From the NCBI GenBank assembly GCA_032622095.1, contig CP136069.1, positions 104,374,278 to 104,438,277 on the forward strand: a stretch of 64,000 nucleotides of DNA. The letters run 5' to 3'. The stretch's first letter is position 1. Every line of letters begins with the position of its first letter. The stretch is from Siphonodentalium dalli (Eukaryota > Mollusca > Scaphopoda > Gadilida > Siphonodentaliidae). Both the position numbers and the translations under genes were made by a program. The notes under the pieces are model-generated. The model worked only from the letters and a program-made list of their open reading frames with translations. It did no database searches and was not told the DNA's origin. Shown here piece after piece: positions 1 to 10,713 of this stretch.

Positions 1-2572
1 TTTGAAATAGGAGACCCAGTTTATTACAAATCTGGGAGAAGAACGGGTAAACTGAGTTTATCATGGCAAAGATTGAACTTGTGCTCCCGCACGCTCACAT
101 AAAGTGCATGAAACACATGCAAAAGTTTCTGTATGCAAAGCATGAGGTTCAATTTGATTTATGTATCTGAACAACGGGTCCAGGTATATCGTGTTAAGCC
201 ATTGACATGATTAATTTGCACATACGATTGTACTGACGAGCATGTGGTATGCAGAGACTCCCAAATCAGCCAACATGCATGTTATGTGGATTGTTTTATA
301 TATATAGGTAAGCACCGATGAGTTCCCACTGCCTATACATACAGTACAACATTCAATCGTAGCTGTCATAATATGCATAGTTTATCATTAATCATCATTG
401 ACCATGCCACCTTAGTATCACTATTGTCTGCAGACAAAGCATTGCCCTGATGGATTGAATATAGGTAGAGCGGAATTTCGAGTGGTATGCGCATCCCTCG
501 TTTTCCTGGTTTGACTAGTGATATGCAGGGATATACACCCTGATGTTGGCAATGCTAAGAATAATTAAATCAGAATGGTCGCAGATGGCATATACCAAGC
601 ATAAATATAATACTATTTTATTCAATCTGTAAACCACATATTAAGTTTCCTTTATAATTGCTAATATGTGCATATAATATGATATGATATAGATATCGGA
701 TAAGTACATGTATGTGGTAATGGTATTTCATTATCATGTGATTGTTCTTAAATAGCTGTGAATAGTCTAACGAAATCGCAATCATCTACTGATTGGTTCC
801 AATTTTACTGGAATGATGGACGATATTCACCCGATTTTAACAATAATTTCACACCAAAATAATTACACGATTGGTTTATTATACATGTAGTCGCGGCAGG
901 CATGTTTGGTTATCGCACAGCAATTGTTTTCAGCGACAATTATATTTTTTGGTGAAATTCTATGGCGTGATATACATATATATAGCGGTTCCCTTAATGT
1001 CATGATTCAAGACATATTTTTTAAATCCTACGATCACATTTTATTGATCATAAACCCAATTCCCCTAATGTGCATATCCCTCATTTATTGCATGACCATT
1101 TTCTTTACCTTTTATAGAAATGCTCTACGAACACGTTCAAATTTATGAAAATGCAATGATTTTGTTGCCTGATTCGTACTTTGGTTTCAAGATGCTTATT
1201 AGCTATTGTGGGTTTATTGTCTTCTTTTTACAAACACATTATTCAGCTTTCGTGTCATTTATGTCGAACAATTTGGGTTCGCCAAATACGATAAATGGTT
1301 GGTACTGTTAGTCAATCTAATGGGCTTACAGTCAAGTGATACCCGAGTCAAGTGATACCATACAAAGTGATACCCAAATCGGTCGACTGATACCCAGTAT
1401 GCACCGTGCAGACATACCAGACACGCAGACCTCACCGGACATTGGTGTTTCAACCACATCTTGCGACACTGCTGCTCATCTTCGAGCGTTCATGACACTG
1501 TCCAAACAAGATTATCGGACATAGCTATTCCACCGACTGTCCAAAATGAACACTCGTTGCTGCGTTTCCTCGTTCGACGTCTTGTATACAGTCGTCGTCT
1601 CACCGCTGACATCGACACAGTTCCTTAGATGATTACCCAAATAATGCATATGCTGCCAGATCGTTCCAGAGTATCGCTGATGTGACGTTACTACCTTTGA
1701 TATACATTTGCATAAAATGATTGACATTAAATTGATCGCAACTGTACCTTGCTGATACATTTGCATCTCTCATTACACATTACATCATTGAATCAACGTC
1801 TCTTGCTGCCAAAGACCAGATACCAACGCTATTCAGTGAAGCTGTGTTTGACAATATATATATACAACAAACATTTGCGTATTCCACTGATCGTACCGTT
1901 CTATAATGATTTTTTGTGTCTGAATATCCATGTGTTGATTTTTTTCAGGTTCGCGACTCGCGATTATAATCCCAGATCCAACTATCTTCTGTACACTCGG
2001 ATTTTATCAAACTTTTAGTTCCCAATACTATATATAGTGTTGAGAACTCTGAAGAGAGGGGACTCTGTCCGATAGTACAGAAGATATAGTACATTTGTTG
2101 TTATATGTTTCCTTCCCACAGCGATTGTAATGCTAACGTATTGTATAGATAAACACAGTACATCGAGATATAAATAATAGAATAGATACAAGCATAATTA
2201 TCAAGATCATATTCTAAATTGGATGTGACTTGCACTACCATCTTATATGTTGGAAGGATCAGACCACGATCGTTCCACAGTAACCGATGGTATGATACAC
2301 GTCACAGGCATGGGTATCATGATACCTCACACCTTATTTGGACGCATGATACACCATATGTTGTAATACCTACTAGCGTCGAGAGATACCAAGAACCACT
2401 CTCTCCGGCGGCCGAACCATCCACCTCTGTTCACCTTTTACCGATGCTCTTGCTGTGTTTATCAAGATAGACTTATACACATATAAAGTTATCAAAAGCT
2501 ACGGACAGTTATTGTTTATTAATGTTCCCGATATCATGGCCATTCAACATCTACACCCTAGACACCGGGACA
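1..2572. other. No gene recognised; AT-rich DNA with scattered GATACC motifs
   Basis: No reading frame here resembles a known protein, and the short open frames are what AT-rich DNA gives by chance. At about 1336-1400 the octamer GTGATACC recurs several times within 65 bases, and related GATAC words recur at about 2285-2395. This looks like a degenerate short repeat, not a gene. Confidence 0.5.
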
Positions 2573-2882
2573 CATCCTCCACCAATCCTGTTGACACAAT
2601 GTGATAAGTAAATATTTTTCACAGGATCACTATATAAAGTGTGAATTGTTGAAACTTTTGCACTCATGAAAAGGTTGGTGTAAGGATATATAAAAATAGC
2701 TAATCGCAATCGCATTTGGTTTATTTGCTTAAATATATTAACATCCTCCACCAATCCTGTTGACACAATGTGATAAGTAAATATTTTTTACAGGATTACT
2801 ATTTAAAGTGTGAATTGTTGAAACTTTTGCACTCATGAAAAGGTTGGTGTAAGGATTTATAAAAATAGCTAATCGCTATCGC
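2573..2882. repeat. Tandem direct duplication, two 141-bp copies
   Basis: Two nearly identical copies lie at 2573-2713 and 2742-2882, separated by 28 bases. Each starts CATCCTCCACCAATCC and ends near GCTAATCGC. Only a handful of substitutions separate them (for example TTTTTCACAGG versus TTTTTTACAGG), so the duplication is recent. The sequence is not recognised and has no coding potential. Confidence 0.9.
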
Positions 2883-3829
2883 CAAGGTATGGATTAAACA
2901 TCTGCCGATCGTGATCGGCCTCTCGTTAATTAAAGGAAATATAATAATATAATTGTCCGTACATAATCTCGACTTCGTGGTCATTATGACTAACCACATT
3001 ATCTGTTAACCCAATGTTTGAACCATAACGCAGATTTTATTGGAACTATGTTGACAATTATAAAAAAATAATTCTCTGCTCCAATTGGTACGTGGCTGTG
3101 GGAGGAGCTTACCAATATTTTGTTCTAATGTGGTATACGTTGACATCATAACCGATAAATCAGTAAATTAAATTATTCCCATTCTCTGCGTAAAGTTGTC
3201 AACATAAAATGAACTGGAGTATGTAGTTTGGGTTGTGCAACATTCACGATTTGGAGGCTGGAAACACAGAATAATTCTATAGATAATTTCCAGCCAGTCC
3301 TTCGAGCTACCTTTAACTAGTGTTTTTGAACATCCACTCTATTCGGGTATGTGGTTTTGTTGCTTGCGCCAGACTCAAATGTGCGACGTACGGTACGACA
3401 TTGCTTATAACGTTGTATTAGTGTTTTTAATCCAGTGGCAATTATGGGATAATCAGCATATTAAATAAAAGTGTAATATTCTCGATCCATATGTGGCAAA
3501 TCGATTGCCCCGTGAAAATTAACGAACTGCGAGGGCCAGAAACTGGAAATCTTCTATATTTTACGATTTTTTCTATAATTCCATGCACGGTATGCATGAG
3601 GATGAACTGAATAAAGATTACACAAACAACAAATACTTTTGGCTGGTAGTATATAACGATAATTGTGTGTTAAAAACTTGAGTACGACAACCCAAAATTA
3701 GGGGCGGGCGGCAAGGTTTTCATTTTACTTATTGTTTCCGTTTTATTATGCATTAACAAGCAATTGAAATCTGAAGCCTTTATACACAGTGGTGCAAGAT
3801 CGGCGGAGAAAACGGTGGAGAGTTTCAAG
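2883..3829. other. No gene recognised; flank upstream of the zinc-finger relic
   Basis: No convincing coding sequence or repeat is seen. The last 100 bases are relatively GC-rich and end in CAAGATGGCGAC, a context reminiscent of YY1-type start-site motifs. They could hold the promoter of the zinc-finger gene that follows, but this is inference only. Confidence 0.3.
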
Positions 3830-5229
3830 ATGGCGACGGACAAATTTAGCATAAGGTACGTGGTTCAACTCAATGAATGTTTTCTCTCATTTAAGTAATT
3901 CATTTCACTACAACAAAGTTGCACGGGCAGTCGAATTGTGTGTGGAATATATTCGGCATGTTGTTCAATTGATATTAAGTATTTTAAGTGTGCTAGAAAG
4001 GTCAGCATGTGGTGAATTTTTTTTTTTACTTTTTGAGGTGGCGAGATTCGTGCATTTTTGTGCATAAATTGTGAATCCGACAGGAATCAGATGTAACCCT
4101 AACGGATGTGTTTGCTAGAGGATATGAATTTACAAGAGTAATGGAATTTATACTTAACATCACACTTAGGACTAATTAAATTGGTAAAACTGAGATTATT
4201 TTCCAAATTGTCAAAATGGCGGTGCAGATGAAGACAATTTACACAATAATGATGATGGTGTAGAGTACAATATTTATGATGGTGTAGAGTATTTTATAAA
4301 TAATTCAAATACCTGGATGTAATTATAAGCAATCAACGTCGTTTGTGATGTCATTTCGGCCGTAGACCTAATTATCAATGTCAGGCATTATAGGCATACG
4401 GTATAGGCTATTTTGTACGGCAATTTCGGCCTCTGAGTCTGGCACATACATTGGCCTCTGCATAAATGACATCGCAAACGATGTTGATACCATAATTATA
4501 TTGTCTAGCACAGAGCAAAAATATACCATCAATTTGCATTTATGCTCGGAAGAGTCTTTTAATGAAACCTAATGAATTTAAAAAAATTAAAACATTAAAG
4601 GGTCTAGATATGATCAATTGGATTGTATCGGTGTCCGGTCATCATGGATGAAGGTCATGAAGACCATGCATTGCTTCTATAATGGAATTTATAACTATAA
4701 TAGCCATTATTATGCCTACTTAATAGAGATGACAAATATAAGAAATTATGTGTATTAAGAGTAATTTGGTACCGTATCTCTTTCGCCACGTCCCTGTATA
4801 CATATATTGAACTTTGCTCTCCATAACCTCACTTGTGATTGTTGTTTTTTTATTTCAGAGTTGAAGCAATGGAAGAATCCTTTAACGAATAATCAGGCTC
4901 AACGTCTCAGATAACGAGTGGTCAATCGGACTCGGACAAGCGATTCAGACATGTGTGTGCAAAGGAATTTCCAAATTCCTTCAACATGAAAAAGCACGAG
5001 AATACACACACAAATTCACAACCACCCCCGTGTGGTGATGGTGGCCAAAAGTTTAATGAGAAACATTTGTTGCTTGCACATCGTCACCAAATTGGAAAGT
5101 GGCACACATGTGATACATGCGGTTCTGTCTTTCTGTATTTACCAGGAAGGATACCTTAAGAAATCACACGAAAGCTGTACACGACAAGGACGTCCTTCGT
5201 CGATGCCGCAGCTGAAAGCTAGGCGTCAC
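3830..5229 (+). pseudogene. Two-exon C2H2 zinc-finger gene relic with in-frame stop
   Basis: Proposed exon 1 is 3830-3855: an ATG in good context (AAGATGGCG), nine codons encoding MATDKFSI plus the first two bases of an Arg codon, then a GTACGT donor. A TTTTTTTATTTCAG acceptor at 4845-4858 joins in the same phase and continues VEAMEESFNE, then hits TAA at 4890-4892. The same frame reopens immediately (SGSTSQITSGQSDSDKRFRH...) into zinc-finger-like sequence with CDTCGSVF at the end. The finger copy is damaged: the first finger lacks its second Cys (HVCAKEF), and an 8-base near-duplication around 5127-5142 (CTGTCTTT then CTGTATTT) shifts the last finger out of frame. A nuclear nucleic-acid-binding protein is expected from the family. 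Either this is a pseudogene or the stop is an allele or assembly error; the splice model is inferred. Confidence 0.5.
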
Positions 5230-5244
5230 TAACTGACAACGGAC

Positions 5245-5644
5245 CTATAGACAAGCGTTTCAGACATGTTTGTGCATATTGTGCAAATTCCTTCAACATG
5301 AAAAAGCATGAGAATACACACACAAATTCACAACCACTCCCGTGTGGTGATGGAAGCCAAAAGTTTATTGAGAAACATTTGCACATCGTGTAAAGCACGG
5401 TGGTGGATCTAAATTTTAATGCGATAAATGGCCCAAATTTTTTCTCACAAGTACACTTTGAATCACCATATAGAAAGTCACCAAATTGGAAAGTGGTACA
5501 CATTGTGATAAATGTGGTTCTGTATTTACCAGGAAGGTTACCTTAAGAAATCACACGAAAGCTGTACACGACAAGGACGTTCTTCATCGATGCCGCAGCT
5601 GCGGGATAGTATATATGGCGCGCAGCCCTGTCTGCACACGTTGA
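5245..5644 (+). pseudogene. Duplicated zinc-finger block (C2H2 remnant)
   Basis: This repeats the finger-coding part of the upstream relic almost base for base (AAGCG-TTCAGACATGT-TGTGCA at the start). It keeps residues lost upstream: HVCAYCANSFNMKKH restores the first Cys pair. At 5504-5644 there is a canonical finger, CDKCGSVFTRKVTLRNH followed four residues later by His (C-x2-C-x12-H-x4-H), then the start of another, CRSCGIVY, ending at TGA 5642-5644. The two halves are in different frames and separated by a stop, so this copy is also broken. The two blocks complement each other's losses, which fits tandem duplication of one zinc-finger exon followed by decay. Confidence 0.6.
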
Positions 5645-5955
5645 CATGTGTCACTTACTGACAACGGACATTTATAGACACAGTATTATGCATGAAAAAA
5701 CCACAAACATTTATGTTGTTATTATGTTTTGAAGATTGGAATTGATCTTTTTGAGAGTAAATATATATATATATGTTATGTATATATGTTATGCGTTACT
5801 GATAAAGAGGCAAGGTCTACTTTGTTTATACTTTAAATGGTCTTTATTCAATAAAGGGAAGTTGTCACAAAAATACCATAGTCTGTAATTATATAAGCCT
5901 TGTCACTGTGTCGAGACCATCAATCCAGGCCCGTTCTATTGTTTTAGTGATACAG

Positions 5956-6122
5956 GTCAAAGTTCTGGAGTAGCATTCCATATATGGAATTCATGAACAT
6001 TCAGAACTTAACAGAAGCTGCATATATGACAAATATAAGAAATTATTTTTATTAAGAGTAATTCATGGAGCTTCTGAATGTTCATGAATTCCATATATGG
6101 ATTGCTACTCCAGAACTTTGAC
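5956..6122. mobile_element. Hairpin MITE with 51-bp arms
   Basis: The arm at 5956-6006 is the reverse complement of 6072-6122 with only one or two mismatches, around a 65-base loop. Both arms carry CCATATATGG. Part of the loop (GACAAATATAAGAAATTAT...AAGAGTAATT) also occurs at about 4729-4765, so the element belongs to a small repeat family. No coding capacity. Confidence 0.7.
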
Positions 6123-9100
6123 ATTGTATGTAGCACTAAACGGAACGGGGCTGGATGGATCCAATATGGCAGCGAATCAGTGCCAAGGCTTATTGTATAT
6201 GTCAATATACATTTGAAAATATATCATGCCTTACGGGGAACGAAATAAGCCTTATAAGAATTCACGAATTGCAGAGTAACCATTCTTTCCGATGAGTGGG
6301 GGTAAACAGGAAGGGCAATATATAATGTATAATATATACATATCGTGTGTTTATTCTTTATATATTCTTAAAGTTTAATCCCCGCCTGATATCTGCAAAT
6401 ATTTTTATTCCTGCATGGACACATTGAAATTCTCTCACAGGAAATGGGTTTCTCGCTGGTTCCTCTGGCTGTGACACTTTCCCACTTTTAAGCTTTCGTT
6501 TAAGATGTGTGCGCTCTTCTAAATCGAATTGATGATCCTTGCAATGGAGTAAATTATATTATATGTATATTAATTGTAGCTATAGCATCATTTTTACAAA
6601 GAATGTCTTGTGACAATCGACTAGAGCTTCAGTTGATTCACCAAACATACATTATCATGGAACATTATAATTTGGGACCAAAATATCTTAATGCAGAGTT
6701 TATATTTACATTAAGACACGCATCCTTGTGGTGTTTGGAGTTGTTTGTTATGCATATCTAATCGAGCGCCACCGGTCATTTTTCATGAAATATATCTACC
6801 TATAGGTATCACGCATTCCCCTGTAGATTATCTCAATGTCGGGGTCAAATATGACTTTTTATGAGGCAATTATATAATTTTGTTTTCTGCTTTTTCAACT
6901 ATTTCAATTTCGAACCTATTCCAATACTAACGTAGCAGTCGTCAAACAAATATTATGGGTTGTATGGTTTTCTGAAACATGATACACTGGTATCCACCCC
7001 AATGAACAAACTTCTCTCTCAATGTATTCACCAGAATATGGAAGAAAGGGGATTTTTCGTGTTCTCGAAATTAATTGACATTATTAGGCAAGTGACATCA
7101 CGTCATTTATATTAGACAGGCGGGAATAGCTACTGGGGTGTAGAATAATTCTGATAAGACGTGACATCCATGTACATACCTTAGCCGGATCGCAGATACA
7201 TCTAGCACATCTGCTATGTCTTGAGAACTGGATTAAGATGACAGCTTTCGATTATGGCCATTTGTATTAGTACATGTATATCACGATTTTCCCCAACACC
7301 ACCATGTCTAAATATCATCTACACCATCATCGTGTATTTCATCTGCACCATCATTACTAATTGTTATTCGCAGTAAACAGGCAACATTCTGCACAGTCAT
7401 AAACATTCATCTGCACCGCCAAAAATGGTTGTTTGTATTGATGTAAATTCAACCGATTTTGAAGGTGACCATGCGAAGTATCTTACTCCTGTGTATCTAG
7501 AACTATCAAATATACATTCTGGTGATGTTTCATGCCCATTAACAACATCCTGACCAAATAATACGGTAAAATAACAATTTAATTCCACCTCAAATTTTAG
7601 CAATTTCATGAATGTTGGATTCGAACATGTTTCTAACATTAAAAGTGAAGAAAAACGTCAATTATTTTTCATCCCCCTAACAGCCAATTTATAACCAGTA
7701 AAGTTGCGGAAATGTGCGGTTACTATACTGTCCGAAATATACCACTAATACCACGATTTACAACCCACATACTCATCAAAACATACTTCCTCCGCCATAT
7801 TGGATCATCTACACTGTTCTCTCCATCGTTTTCTCCACCGATCTTGCACCACTGTGTTATATCGGCAACTAAATTGTCGTATTCTCTACCAACATTTCTT
7901 TAGATAATATTTTAGTCATCATATTCGAATACAAATTGCCATTCTGACAAGTTATGAAAACCGCTAGCCCTGATAATTTAGGGAAACCTCCGCGCAGAAA
8001 AAAAAAACCATGCGGTCATTACGTCGATCATGCATGCATGTGTCCGTATTCCTGGTATATAATGCATGTATGAATCTGAATTTTAAAAACACGGACAACG
8101 ATGACATTATATATTGACAAGTATAGTATCTCAACAAACATGTTTACTGTTTAAAGAACTTCATCCAAGGGTTAATGAGACAGAGTTTCCTTTAAGGAAT
8201 AAACGTTAGAATATACAGCGGCACCGTGTTTATTAATGCATGTTCAGCCATCATTGTTTGAAAATTAACTGCAGTATATACGCCAATATCAAAATCGGAG
8301 AACCAGTCCACATGCTTGCGTTCTGAAACACAAAAATAAATATTCATACAGTAATGTTACGTACATTGCCACAAAAAAGTTAATAAAAACCTTATTATCA
8401 TGGTTATTTTTTGCACGCATCTGTATATCTCAAAATGCCAGGTGCATGCAAATTACATCAGCATTATTGAGAAATTGGGTCACGAGGACTGTGTAGCAAT
8501 CGACATGGTTTGATACATCGTAACTGTTGTTTGAGTGAGCATGATGTCAATTTCTCCGGGTTCTTCCATTTCAAGTTTCATCAAAGGTCCGCTGGCATGC
8601 TGTCGCGGCTTTGTCATTAACTATTGAAAATATTTGAACATAAATACTCAGGTACATGAAATGTTTGTGGGCGAAAAATACCATGCACAAACGCTCTTTA
8701 TTTTTCATTCTGAAGAAAATTCTGTCCCCGATTTTTAAACATTCAATGACCGGCAGTAAATTCCAAAAGGAGGCCCACATGGGTGGATGTAGTCAGTGTA
8801 ATTTCAAACCAAATAATATTTTAAATTAGTCGTATAAAATGTATTAGAACAAGATAAAACAGAACAGAACATTAAAATATTTAAACATGGACAAACAAAC
8901 AGTTCAAAGGAGTATGCGACAACAAGCCATAATCCTTATTTTATAATCACTTTTAAATGACAGGCTCTTAAATGGCAGGTCAATTCTCCAATGATGAAGC
9001 TGTCACTTGTGCACAGGCATTCCAATGCTACTTCTCAAATAGACACACGCTATCAAATCTATAGGGAGCTTGTTGTCAGCGTCATCACACACCCGTGCCA

Positions 9101-9989
9101 CCACCTAATAATAACCAGGGGGACCTCTTCTAATCAGGGTGGATTAGGACACCTTGATTTTTATGACAGTATAGGAAGTTAATTAATTGTGTTTATACAA
9201 TGTTTTGTCGTAAAAAAATGATTGTGTTTAGGCCTACACAACATTTTGCCATGCACGTGCACTGTCTCATCAAGGAAATCCTTGTATACATTGATTTAAT
9301 TGAAGTGATAATGAAAGTCAAGATATAATTCAATATAATCTTTTATAAATACAAATAAAATAACTCATAAAAACCCTTAAAAACAAAGAATTATTAAATG
9401 ACCATCCACATGAGACAAGTCGTCCCGAACACGTAATACAAAATCATCGTCGGGGTGAGTTTCTCCGGTCCAGTCACCCCGTCCCCCTTCGTGGATTGGA
9501 TACCAAGAGTAATACGCATAGCACTCGCTTACAATTATGACGACATGACGTCGTAATTTAAGTCCATCGATCAAATACTGACGCATCGGTCGACCATCGG
9601 TTATTGTGAACGTCGCCATATTCATCGGTCGAACCATCGGGCGTTTTTCACGACGACGTCACATCAGTCGACCGATGGTTTAACCGATGTACATCGGCTA
9701 TCGGTCGGTTATCGGTTTTGCATTAAGACACGACCCCTTATCGACATTAGTTTGTCAATTTTTTGTGATTTAGGTCTGTCCAGCTTGACAACTCAAACAA
9801 ATATGAATCGATTACAATCATTTTTGTTTTTCATGCAAGTTTTATTCAGTTGTCACAGGCTAGATTAAGAATCTTTTGAATTAAACCACATTAGAAAATA
9901 ACTAAACCTCAGTGGATAGCTGCCTTGGCAGGGGATATTCTTTTGGTGCAATTGTAAAAACTGAGTCAAAGAATAACTATATATTTTAG
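6123..9989. other. No gene recognised; presumed upstream GAK intron or flank
   Basis: I looked for the preceding GAK kinase exons (DFG loop, APE region, 'HPFED') and did not find them. Around 9540-9720 there is a cluster of palindromic CATCGGTCGACC / ACCGATGG words. The 86-residue minus-strand open frame at 9377-9637 overlaps this cluster and resembles no family I know. Confidence 0.4.
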
Positions 9990-10133
9990 TGGGAATGCTG
10001 CAGATCAATCCCTGTGATCGCCCAACAATCAACGATGTCATTGAAAGGTTACAGGAGATTTCAACAGCAAGGAATGTCAGCCTAAAGGAACCTCTTAAGT
10101 TTCTACTGAATGGTCAGCAACCACCTCCGTCAG
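9990..10133 (+). CDS. GAK: GAK exon: end of kinase domain
   Basis: Acceptor TATATATTTTAG is followed by a 144-base exon and a GTTAGC donor. In the only sensible frame (two leading bases, 47 codons, one trailing base) it reads GMLQINPCDRPTINDVIERL and continues QEISTARNVSL. This is the C-lobe end of the Numb-associated kinase family and most like cyclin-G-associated kinase: the LQ-NP--RP-I--V---LQEI--ARNV pattern is characteristic, with the conserved Arg of kinase subdomain XI present. GAK is a Ser/Thr kinase with an auxilin-like C-terminus that phosphorylates clathrin adaptor subunits and recruits Hsc70 to uncoat vesicles. Earlier kinase exons are not in the window as far as I can see. The following exons confirm GAK over AAK1/BIKE. 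Confidence 0.9.
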
Positions 10134-10499
10134 GTTAGCAGTTTATCCATTTAATATTTGGTCAAACATTTACCCTTTAGACTAATTGAGCAGGAATTGT
10201 CTGTGGCTTATAAGTAATTCATCCATTTACAAAGGACTAAATGGTTTCTTTTTTTAACTCTATAACAAGTAGCAACCCTGGCTCATTACTAGTTGAAATT
10301 CCATTAGTGATTGTCTTTAGTCATTCGCATAACAGGCACTGACTGAAGTTTTGCTTACATTGAACTTTGAACTGTATTATTATGAAATTGTTAAGTACAT
10401 GCACCATGTTCATTCTCTTGAAAATCTACTGGCATTTAGACTTGGAATTCATAAAATAAGCATTAGCTGTACTAAATTATAGTTGACAATTCATTTTAG

Positions 10500-10662
10500 A
10501 TTATCATCATACTCCAGAGCGACGGCCACAAAATTTAGGACCACCAAACAATGTTTCTGATAATGTAGGGACCAGCCAGCAGTCTGCTGCTGTTAATGTG
10601 CTGTTTGGATTTGTTAAAAATATCAAGGATGTATCTAACAAAGTGATAGAAACAGTCCAGTC
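10500..10662 (+). CDS. GAK: GAK exon: linker to PTEN-like domain
   Basis: A 366-base intron ends AATTCATTTTAG and this 163-base exon completes the codon left open upstream (G + AT = Asp). It then runs 53 codons with two bases left over, to a perfect GTGAGT donor; without splicing the frame would stop within one codon (TCG TGA). The first half is a low-complexity Pro/Asn/Ser linker (YHHTPERRPQNLGPP). The end, NVLFGFVKNIKDVSNKVIET, matches the segment just before the phosphatase-like domain of GAK ('LFTNLKDTSSKVIQSV' in the human protein, quoted from memory). The next exon lies 30.8 kb downstream. Confidence 0.9.
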
Positions 10663-10713
10663 GTGAGTAGCTCTTTCGTATACTATTGCAATGCCGGAGG
10701 TGACTTGAAATTT

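Noticed and set aside
9377-9637. 86-residue minus-strand frame (starts MVRPMNMATFTITDGRPMRQ)
   Set aside because: It overlaps a cluster of palindromic CATCGGTCGACC words and has no recognisable homology; treated as chance.
1-9989. Upstream GAK kinase exons
   Set aside because: No DFG, HRD or 'HPFED'-like segments flanked by splice sites were seen; they are probably before the window.
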